Assembly (NCBI RefSeq): GCF_040195635.1
Contig: NZ_JBEFTX010000001.1
Location: forward strand, 620,001 to 684,000
Length of the DNA: 64,000 nt
Direction of reading: 5' to 3'
From: Thermasporomyces sp040195635
GTDB lineage: Bacteria; Actinomycetota; Actinomycetes; Propionibacteriales; Actinopolymorphaceae
Shown here: positions 58,300 through 64,000 of the stretch, piece after piece
How positions within the stretch are numbered: position 1 is the first letter of the stretch
How the letters are laid out: every line of letters starts with the position of its first letter
Translations under genes and position numbers: made by a program
The notes under the pieces: model-generated
The model's input: only the letters and a program-made list of their open reading frames with translations
Databases searched by the model: none
What the model was told of the DNA's origin: nothing

Positions 58300-59058
58300 G
58301 TGGATCTTGGGGTGCGGGACCGAGTGTTCCTTCTCAGCGGAGCAAGTCGGGGGCTTGGCCGGGCAACCGCCGAGGTCCTCGTCGCCGAGGGCGCCTATGT
58401 GGTGATCTCCGCCCGCGGCGAAGACGGCGTCCAGCGCGCTGCCGCGAGTCTGGGCACCGCGCGCGCTGTCGGCGTCGCCGCCGACAACGCCGACCCGGCT
58501 TCGGCCGAACGCCTGGTCGCCACCGCGATGGCCAAGTGGGGACGCCTCGACGGTGCCCTCATCAGTGTCGGCGGCCCACCTGCCGGAAGCGCACTCGACT
58601 CCGACGAAGACCAGTGGCGGGCGGCATTCGAGTCGGTCTTCCTGGGTGGGCTACGCCTCGCCCGGGCGGTTGCGGCGGCGTGTCGCGACGGCGGGTCGAT
58701 CGGGTTCGTCCTGTCGAGTTCGGTGCGCCAACCCATCCCGAACCTCGCCATCTCCAACGGCCTGCGACCGGGACTTGCCGGCCTGTCCAAGACACTGGCC
58801 GACGAACTCGGTCCGGCCGGTGTGCGCGTCAACGGCCTCTTGCCCGGCAGCTTCGACACTGAGCGTAGTCGCGAACTTGCCGCGCAGAGTGCCGATCCCG
58901 AGGCTCTCCGGCGACGTCGCGAGGCGGAGATACCGCTGCGTCGCTATGGCTCGCCGCCGGAGTTCGGTCGGGTCGCGGCCTTCATCCTGTCGCCGGTGGC
59001 GTCCTACATCACTGGGACCACCGTCGCTGTTGACGGCGGCGTGCTCCGCACCATCTGA
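58300..59058 (+). CDS. Short-chain dehydrogenase/reductase
   Basis: A 252-residue SDR. Features are 'LLSGASRGLGRATAEVLVAEG' (G-x-x-x-G-x-G), 'GALISVGGPPAGSALD', and 'GFVLSSSVRQPIPNLAISNGLRPGLAGL'. The usual Y-x-x-x-K is replaced: after the catalytic Ser the expected Tyr position reads ISNGLRPGLAG, so it may be a substrate-distinct or degenerate SDR (compare 3-oxoacyl reductases with S-N-x-x-R-x-G-L-A). The C-terminus 'ASYITGTTVAVDGGVLRTI' is normal. The GTG at 58300 has GAGGCAGGA 9-16 nt upstream. The 3' end is duplicated at 59072-59097. Confidence 0.78.
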   Translation: MDLGVRDRVFLLSGASRGLGRATAEVLVAEGAYVVISARGEDGVQRAAASLGTARAVGVAADNADPASAERLVATAMAKWGRLDGALISVGGPPAGSALDSDEDQWRAAFESVFLGGLRLARAVAAACRDGGSIGFVLSSSVRQPIPNLAISNGLRPGLAGLSKTLADELGPAGVRVNGLLPGSFDTERSRELAAQSADPEALRRRREAEIPLRRYGSPPEFGRVAAFILSPVASYITGTTVAVDGGVLRTI

Positions 59059-59097
59059 ACGCGCGGCACCAACCATCTGAACGCACCATCTGACCGC
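59050..59097 (+). repeat. Short repeats of the SDR 3' end
   Basis: ACCATCTGAACGC at 59050-59062 (which includes the SDR stop codon), the same at 59072-59084, and ACCATCTGACCGC at 59085-59097. The pattern suggests slippage that duplicated the last codons into the spacer. Confidence 0.65.
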
Positions 59098-59213
59098 ACC
59101 GGTGTCGCGCTGCGTCCCATCGTCTGCGCGCGGCGTGGCGACCAGGAGCAACACCCCGCTCCAGGGCAACGCTCTTCTGCAGCAGGCGCGATCCCCCCTC
59201 GACACCAGGTGTC

Positions 59214-59247
59214 GGGACTGGGGTGTGGGCGTCCACACCCCAGTCCC
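59214..59247. terminator. 15-bp perfect hairpin between convergent genes
   Basis: GGGACTGGGGTGTGG at 59214-59228 is exactly complementary to 59233-59247, with a 4-nt loop GCGT. It separates the SDR gene (plus) and the small HTH gene (minus), a position expected of a bidirectional terminator. It lacks a T tract. Confidence 0.6.
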
Positions 59248-59256
59248 ACGTCGGCG

Positions 59257-59475
59257 CTAGACCCGCACCTTCTTGGTGCGCGTGGCGCCACCCCTGCTGC
59301 GAAGTCTCACCCCCGACTCACTCAGCAGCCGGTGCACGAACCCGTAGGACCGGCCCGTTTCCTGAGCGATGGTGCGGATGCTCTTTCCGCCGTCATACTT
59401 CTTCCTGAGGTCCGCCGCGAGCTTGTCCCGCTGCGTTCCGGTGACCCGTACGCCCTTCTTCAGAGTCTCGGCCAC
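59257..59475 (-). CDS. Small helix-turn-helix protein
   Basis: A 72-residue protein beginning VAETLKKGVRVTG with 'RDKLAADLRKKYDGGKSIR' and 'TIAQETGRSYGFVHRLLSES' (a recognisable helix-turn-helix) and ending in a basic 'RGGATRTKKVRV'. Similar short proteins are widespread in actinobacteria and are presumed DNA-binding, of unknown targets. I chose the GTG at 59475 because GGGAGG lies 5 nt upstream. A GTG/ATG start earlier would add a charged, unrelated extension. The 293 nt to the ABC-F stop hold an AT-rich segment (around 59700-59720), probably promoter sequence. Confidence 0.8.
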   Translation of the reverse strand: MAETLKKGVRVTGTQRDKLAADLRKKYDGGKSIRTIAQETGRSYGFVHRLLSESGVRLRSRGGATRTKKVRV

Positions 59476-59768
59476 GCCTGCCTCCCGCTGACGAGTGTGA
59501 TGGTCGCGTTCGGCTTTCCGTTCGCCGACCCGCCCCAGTGATGCCGACGTATCGGTCACGCGCTCACGTCGCGCTCGGTCTCATTCACCGACAGCTCACG
59601 CTCACGTGGTACCGATGGCGTACAGCATTCGATCAATACCAATGCCCCATGATCCGCCGACCCATGCCTCGTTACCAACGGAAGATCGGCCGTGTCGCGC
59701 CAATATTATTTTCTCTTCTGTTGCGGGCAGGCACGGTGGGGGCGGACGTCCCGGCCAGGATTCTGGGG

Positions 59769-61382
59769 TCAGGCGAGGCTTACAAGATCAACATATTCGG
59801 TGTTCCAGAGATCTTCAACGCCATCGGGAAGAAGCAATACCCGCTCGGGTTCGAGGGCCGCGACCGCACCCTCGTCGTGGGTGACGAGGACGATCGCCCC
59901 TTTGTACGACCGAATTGCACCAAGAATTTCCTGTCGCGAAACCGGATCGAGGTTATTTGTCGGTTCGTCGAGCAGGAGGACGTTGGCGGCGGAGCAGACG
60001 AGCCGCGCGAGCGCGAGGCGGGTCTTCTCACCCCCGGAAAGCACGGCCGCCGGCTTGTCCACGTCATCGCCGGTGAACAGGAACGAACCGAGGACGCGGC
60101 GCGCCTCCCTGTCGGTGAGATCCGGTGCGGCCGAGGCCATGTTCTCTCCGACGGTACGCCGGATATCGAGGGTCTCGTGTTCCTGCGCGTAATAGCCAAG
60201 CTGCAAACCGTGTCCGGCCTCGACGATTCCGGTGTCGGGACTTTCCGTGCCGGCGAGAATACGCAGCAACGTCGTCTTGCCTGCACCGTTGAGGCCGAGA
60301 ACCACGACTCGACTTCCCTTGTCGATGGCGAGGTCGACGTCGGTGAAGACCTCGAGAGAGCCGTACGACTTGGACAAACCGGTCGCTGTCAACGGCGTCT
60401 TGCCACAGGGTGCGGGCTCGGACAGCCGGATCTTCGCCACGCGGTCGGATCGTCGTTCGGGTTCGAGGTCGGCGATCAGGCGCTCGGCCCGGCGGGCCAT
60501 ATTCTTCGCTGCGACCGCCTTGGTGGCCTTCGCCCGCATCCGGTCGGCCTGGGCCATGAGGGCCTGAGCCTTGCGTTCGGCGTTGCTACGTTCGCGCTTG
60601 CGGCGCCGGTCGTCGGCCTCGCGCTGGGTGAGGTAGACCTTCCAGCCGACATTGTGGATGTCGAGCTCTGCCCGGTTGGCGTCGAGGTGAAAGACGCGGT
60701 TGACAGTCGCCTCCAACAGCCCGACGTCGTGGCTGATCACCACGAGTCCGCCTTTGAACGCACGGAGGAACTCCCGCAGCCAGCCGATCGAGTCGGCGTC
60801 GAGGTGGTTCGTCGGTTCGTCCAGCAGCAGGGTGTCGGCGCCGGAGAAGAGGATGCGGGCGAGTTCGATCCGGCGTCGCTGGCCGCCGGAGAGGGTACGC
60901 AGTGGCTGGCCGAGCACCCGGTCGGGCAAGCCGAGGTTGGCGGTCACCTGCGCGGCTTCTGACTCCGCTGCGTAACCGCCCCGGGCGAGGAACTCGGTCT
61001 CGGCCCTGGCGTACTTCCGCATCGCCCGGTCCTGAGCCGCGCTGTCACGCTCGCGCCCGGCGGCGCCCGCCATCTCCAGTTCGGTCGACCGGAGTTCGCG
61101 TACGGCGTCGTCGAGACCGCGGGCGGAGAGCACCCGATCGCGGGCGGTGACGTCGAGGTCGCCGGTCCGCGGGTCCTGGGGTAGGTAGCCCACGGATCCG
61201 ACCCGGGTCACGTCACCGCTTGCCGGGAGGCCGTCACCGGCGAGTACCCGGGTCAGCGTGGTCTTGCCGGCGCCGTTGCGGCCGACAAGGCCGACCTTGT
61301 CACCGGGAGAGACGCGGAAAGATACGTCGGAGAGGAGGAGTCGCGCACCCGCGCGGAGTTCGAGGTTGCTGGCCGTGATCAC
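59769..61382 (-). CDS. ABC-F family ATPase (ribosome-associated)
   Basis: A 537-residue soluble ABC-F protein with two ATPase domains and no membrane segment. Domain 1: 'GLVGRNGAGKTTLTRVLAGDG' and 'LSGGQRRRIELARILFSG'. The charged inter-domain linker (P-site tRNA interaction motif) is around 'READDRRRKRERSNAERKAQALMAQADRMRAKAT'. Domain 2: 'VVLGLNGAGKTTLLRILAG', 'LSGGEKTRLALARLVCSAAN' and 'LLLDEPTNNLD'. These proteins act on the translating ribosome (translation factor or antibiotic protection). GGAG precedes the GTG at 61382. The 550 nt upstream contain two tandem-repeat arrays and a 35-bp inverted repeat. Confidence 0.87.
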   Translation of the reverse strand: MITASNLELRAGARLLLSDVSFRVSPGDKVGLVGRNGAGKTTLTRVLAGDGLPASGDVTRVGSVGYLPQDPRTGDLDVTARDRVLSARGLDDAVRELRSTELEMAGAAGRERDSAAQDRAMRKYARAETEFLARGGYAAESEAAQVTANLGLPDRVLGQPLRTLSGGQRRRIELARILFSGADTLLLDEPTNHLDADSIGWLREFLRAFKGGLVVISHDVGLLEATVNRVFHLDANRAELDIHNVGWKVYLTQREADDRRRKRERSNAERKAQALMAQADRMRAKATKAVAAKNMARRAERLIADLEPERRSDRVAKIRLSEPAPCGKTPLTATGLSKSYGSLEVFTDVDLAIDKGSRVVVLGLNGAGKTTLLRILAGTESPDTGIVEAGHGLQLGYYAQEHETLDIRRTVGENMASAAPDLTDREARRVLGSFLFTGDDVDKPAAVLSGGEKTRLALARLVCSAANVLLLDEPTNNLDPVSRQEILGAIRSYKGAIVLVTHDEGAVAALEPERVLLLPDGVEDLWNTEYVDLVSLA

Positions 61383-61520
61383 TTGAGAACGCTCCGGAGC
61401 CGATCGGACACAGGGGACACGTGGGCGAAGGAGTGTCCGATCAAGCACAGCGGATGAGCATGCGGACCAGTCTAGAGAACGAGCCGCGCGTCCCGCCTCC
61501 GGGTTTCCTCCGCCTCCACC

Positions 61521-61661
61521 AGATCGCCACCCCACCAGATCGCCACCCCACCAGATCGCCACCCCACCAGATCGCCCCACCGGATCGCCCCACCGGATCG
61601 CCCCACCGGATCGCCCCACCGGATCGCCCCACCGGATCGCCCCACCGGATCGCCCCACCGG
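61521..61661. repeat. Two adjacent tandem-repeat arrays
   Basis: Three copies of a 16-bp unit (AGATCGCCACCCCACC) from 61521-61568 are followed by seven perfect copies of a 13-bp unit (ATCGCCCCACCGG) from 61571-61661. They occupy the intergenic region between the ABC-F gene and bioY and are likely length-variable. Confidence 0.85.
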
Positions 61662-61691
61662 ATCGCCGCGCACGTGCCGTACAGGGCTGGC

Positions 61692-61794
61692 CGAGGTGTA
61701 AATGACCACGCTGGGCATGCCTGTGGTAGCCGGAGAGGCGTCGTCGCCCGGCTGGGCGGCCACAGGCATGCCCAGCGTGGTCATTTACACCTCG
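61692..61794. repeat. 35-bp perfect inverted repeat with 33-nt loop
   Basis: The arms at 61692-61726 and 61760-61794 are perfect reverse complements (35 of 35). The 33-nt centre also holds a 6-bp AGCCGG/CCGGCT stem (61728-61733 with 61748-61753). The single strand would form a hairpin of about 41 bp in total. It lies about 140 nt before bioY. No transposase or target-site duplication is apparent. Confidence 0.9.
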
Positions 61795-61934
61795 CGGCCG
61801 CAGCGGCATTGTCGGATCGCTCCAAGCCTGCGGCCGGGAGGTTGGCGATGGCGGGAGCGGGCATCGCACGTCAACGCGCCTACGCTCGGACTGCCGACGC
61901 CCGAACAGACGTAAGCCTGCCGAAGGAGCCGCCC

Positions 61935-62579
61935 GTGCCCTCCCGTCGCCGACTACCGACGCGTGACCTCGCCGTCATCGCCCTGTTCGCGGCCCTCATC
62001 GCCGCGCTAGGCCTTCCTGGTTCGTTCAACCTCTTCGGCAACGCCGTCCCCATCACGGCGCAGACCCTCGGCGTCATGCTGGCCGGGTCGATCCTCGGCG
62101 CGCGACGCGGGTTCCTCGCGGTGGCGACGTTCGGCGTCCTCGTCCTCGCCGGCCTGCCGCTGCTCGCCGGCGGACGCGGCGGGATCGGCGTCCTCGCCGG
62201 CCCGTCGGCCGGTTACTTCCTCGCGTTCCCGTTGGGCGCCTGGGTCACCGGCTGGCTGACCGAGAAGACGATGCCGCGGTACACGCTGCCCGTCGGGTTC
62301 ATCGCCAACGTCGTCGGTGGCATCGCCGTCGTCTACGCCATCGGCATCCCCGTGCAGGCCGCCCGCACTGGAACGTCGGGCCTGGTGGCCACGATGGTGG
62401 CGGCGGCGGTCTTCCTGCCCGGTGACCTCATCAAGGCCGCGGTCGCCACCGTCGTCGCCAAGGGCGTCCATGCCGGCTATCCCACATTGCGTACGCCGCG
62501 TTCAGGAGGCACATCCACGAGCGGGGCCTCTGAGGGGACGGCAGGGGGTACGGTGCGAAACGATGGCCATCTTCCGTGA
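61935..62579 (+). CDS. bioY: Biotin transporter BioY
   Basis: A 214-residue BioY, the S component of energy-coupling-factor biotin uptake. Six hydrophobic segments include 'DLAVIALFAALIAALG', 'NAVPITAQTLGVMLAGSILGARRGFLA' with the family's P-I-T-x-Q-T-x-x-V, 'PLLAGGRGGIGVLAGPSAGYF' (P-S-A/G-G-Y) and the C-terminal 'FLPGDLIKAAVATVVA' (P-G-D/F-x-x-K). AAGGAG lies 6 nt before the GTG. A TACGCT -10-like hexamer at 61881-61886 would give a leader of about 45 nt. EcfA/T genes are not in the window. Confidence 0.92.
   Translation: MPSRRRLPTRDLAVIALFAALIAALGLPGSFNLFGNAVPITAQTLGVMLAGSILGARRGFLAVATFGVLVLAGLPLLAGGRGGIGVLAGPSAGYFLAFPLGAWVTGWLTEKTMPRYTLPVGFIANVVGGIAVVYAIGIPVQAARTGTSGLVATMVAAAVFLPGDLIKAAVATVVAKGVHAGYPTLRTPRSGGTSTSGASEGTAGGTVRNDGHLP
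62549..62554 (+). promoter_or_regulatory. -10 element TACGGT, near-leaderless ligase gene
   Basis: TACGGT within the 3' end of bioY, 8 nt before the ATG at 62563, so this gene may have its own start in addition to read-through from bioY. Confidence 0.4.
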
Positions 62580-63858
62580 CGTGGCCCGCCGCGCGGCGAC
62601 CGAACCTGAGCGGCCGGCTGTCGTCGGTCCGTGCGGCCCCCTGAGCTTCGGCGCGCTCGCCGACCGGGCGTCCGAGCGCGCTGACGCACTCTCCGCGGAG
62701 GGCGTGGGGCCTGGAGGCGTGGTCATCTCCTTCGACGGCGAGCCGGTCCGCCTGCTGGTCGACCTGATGGCCGCTGAACGCGTGGGTGCCAGCATCATCG
62801 TCGCCGACTCCGCATGGCCGCACGCCATGCGCGGTCCCGCCCTCGACGCCGCGACCGCGGCCGCCGAACGCCATGGCGGAGCGGGGTGCCTGGTCGTCTT
62901 CACCTCCGGCAGCACGGGCGTCCCGCGGCCGGTCGTGCGTACGCAGGAGTCGTGGACGTACAGCTTTCCGGCGTTCTCGGCGCTCACCGGCGTCGACGCC
63001 ACTGACACCGTGCTGATCCCCGGCCGGATGTCGGGAACGCTTTTCCTCTTCGGCGCGCTGCACGCCCTTGTCATGGGTGCGGCGATCCACCCGTTGTCGC
63101 ACTGGTCGCCCACGCTCGCGACGGAGGCGACGGTGAGCTGCACCACGGCTCACGTCGTTCCCGCGATGCTCGGCGTCCTCGCCGGCCGGGTCGACCCGGC
63201 GACCAGTCGGCTGCGGCGGGCGGTCTGTGCCGGCGCACACCTCGCCCCCACAGTGGAGGCGGTGGCAGGTGCGGCCGGGATCGAGGTCATCGACTACTAC
63301 GGGGCGGCCGAGCTGTCGTTCGTCGCGCTCCGCCGGCGTGGTTCTCCCCCGGGCGCGATGCGGCCGTTCCCCGATGTGGAGGTCGAGGTCCGTGATGGCG
63401 TGATCTGGGCGCGGAGTCGGTACCTCGCCAAGGGACTCGACCTCTCCGCCGACGGGTACGCGAGCGTCGGCGACCACGGCTGCCTCGAGCCCGACGGCAC
63501 CCTCATCGTCACCGGTCGTTCGAACCAGTCGATCAACTGCGGCGGGGCGACCATCGCCGCCGAGGCGGTCGAACGCGCTCTTCGCCTCGCGTCCGGTGTC
63601 GCCGACGTCGCGGTCGTCGGCACGCCGCACGGTGAACTCGGGCAGGTCGTGGTCGCGGTCGTCGAGCCGGACGGCCCAGGCGGTGTCGCCCTGGCGACCT
63701 TGCGGGCCGCGATCGCCGACCAACTGCACCCTTCCCATCGACCACGGGTGTGGTACGAGGTCGACCGGCTCCCACGTGCCGGCTCGGGCAAGGTCGCCCG
63801 CGCCGAGGTCATCGCCGGACTCGCGGACGGCAGCCTTGTCGTCCGGGCACTTACGTGA
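62563..63858 (+). CDS. Short AMP-binding (acyl-CoA synthetase-like) protein
   Basis: A 431-residue adenylate-forming protein, shorter than the usual 500-560. The AMP motif 'CLVVFTSGSTGVPRPVVRTQ' (T-S-G-S-T-G-x-P), 'VIDYYGAAELSFVAL' (Y-G-x-x-E) and 'GDHGCLEPDGTLIVTGRSNQSINCGGATI' (G-D, T-G-R) are intact, and the C-terminal lysine is present in 'RAGSGKVARAEV'. It probably activates a carboxylic acid to acyl-AMP and acyl-CoA. Its ATG lies inside the bioY 3' end (17-nt overlap), and its stop overlaps the thiolase start (GTGA). Confidence 0.85.
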   Translation: MAIFRDVARRAATEPERPAVVGPCGPLSFGALADRASERADALSAEGVGPGGVVISFDGEPVRLLVDLMAAERVGASIIVADSAWPHAMRGPALDAATAAAERHGGAGCLVVFTSGSTGVPRPVVRTQESWTYSFPAFSALTGVDATDTVLIPGRMSGTLFLFGALHALVMGAAIHPLSHWSPTLATEATVSCTTAHVVPAMLGVLAGRVDPATSRLRRAVCAGAHLAPTVEAVAGAAGIEVIDYYGAAELSFVALRRRGSPPGAMRPFPDVEVEVRDGVIWARSRYLAKGLDLSADGYASVGDHGCLEPDGTLIVTGRSNQSINCGGATIAAEAVERALRLASGVADVAVVGTPHGELGQVVVAVVEPDGPGGVALATLRAAIADQLHPSHRPRVWYEVDRLPRAGSGKVARAEVIAGLADGSLVVRALT

Positions 63859-64000
63859 ACATTCTGAACCACGTGGAAGCCGCCCCACCCGAACGCACGG
63901 ACCCGAACGCCCCGGCGATCGTGGCGGCCAGGCGTACCCCCCTCGGCAGCCGCGGCCGAGGGCTCGCCGACGTGCGGGTGGAACAGCTGGCCGCGCCCGT
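63855..64000 (+). CDS. Acetyl-CoA acetyltransferase (thiolase), N-terminus only
   Basis: Cut off by the window edge. Its 48 codons include 'PAIVAARRTPLGSRGRGLADV', the opening strand of a thiolase (A-R-R/T-P-x-G). The catalytic Cys lies beyond the window. The start GTG overlaps the preceding stop (4-nt overlap), so it is part of the bioY-ligase-thiolase operon. Confidence 0.7.
   Translation, partial: MNILNHVEAAPPERTDPNAPAIVAARRTPLGSRGRGLADVRVEQLAAP

Noticed and set aside
61521..61661. CRISPR array
   Set aside because: Units are 13 and 16 bp in direct tandem without spacers, and no cas genes are present.
61702..61914. 70-codon ORF starting in the left arm of the 35-bp inverted repeat
   Set aside because: It follows the repeat by chance, has no ribosome binding site and no recognisable protein features.
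1..64000. tRNA or rRNA genes
   Set aside because: No TPsiC-like GGTTCGA(N)TCC with matching acceptor stem or rRNA segments were recognised by eye; a tRNAscan-SE/Rfam run would be decisive.

Overview
This is a high-GC actinobacterial chromosome segment. The evidence is third-position GC bias throughout, many GTG starts, TANNNT -10 elements placed 6-9 nt before start codons (leaderless transcripts), a perfect actinobacterial LexA box, an F420-dependent glucose-6-phosphate dehydrogenase homologue, a glnE/glnA2 pair and a fabG-fabI pair. A lineage near Nocardioidaceae/Propionibacteriales or a related soil actinobacterium is plausible, but genus cannot be fixed by eye. I recognised no rRNA, tRNA, CRISPR array, transposase or prophage.

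Layout. 0-4.7 kb: small accessory enzymes (YjbR/MmcQ, YciI, YdcF/DUF218, VOC, HIT, GNAT), with a decayed RibD/DHFR-like gene and a frameshifted GNAT. 4.7-6.1 kb: a DAHP synthase gene behind what looks like a complete transcription attenuator with an aromatic-rich leader peptide on a leaderless transcript. 6.2-18 kb: DUF2786 protein, glnE, a secreted GHL10-type glycoside hydrolase-like protein, an FMN reductase, glnA2, glutamine-dependent NAD synthetase and an EamA exporter. 18-24 kb: cytochrome P450, Fgd, a lysine/arginine-rich histone-H1-like repeat protein, and map. 24-27 kb: a broken membrane glycosyltransferase, a 47-aa ORF under a LexA-box promoter, then hisE-hisG-PH-domain gene. 27-31.5 kb: NarL-type two-component pair, then a small ORF, an SDR and a QueA-like gene. 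31.5-37.5 kb: a patchy accessory stretch (methyltransferase, two APH-type kinases, frameshifted GNAT, Stf0 sulfotransferase, RibD/DHFR-like protein, AraC regulator).

37.5-49.3 kb: a large SEC-C protein, an epimerase, an SGNH hydrolase, fabI-fabG, an FMN-dependent alpha-hydroxy-acid dehydrogenase, nagA and a two-gene ABC exporter with an operator-like site in its promoter. 49.5-54.1 kb: CocE/NonD hydrolase, DUF3099, a small Cys protein, moaA and SURF1. 54.1-61.4 kb: a stand-alone alanyl-tRNA synthetase with a long leader, a sirtuin, an SDR, a small HTH protein and an ABC-F ATPase. 61.5-64 kb: two tandem-repeat arrays, a 35-bp perfect inverted repeat, bioY, an acyl-CoA-synthetase-like gene and the first codons of a thiolase.

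Functional themes are nitrogen control (GlnE would modify glutamine synthetase, GlnA2 is a second synthetase form, and NadE uses glutamine), aromatic amino-acid entry under predicted attenuation, type II fatty-acid synthesis, biotin uptake beside acyl-CoA chemistry, and a histidine operon. The most noteworthy items are the aroG leader, the LexA-controlled 47-aa ORF, the 35-bp inverted repeat, the acid-residue-free H1-like protein and the recurring leaderless promoters.
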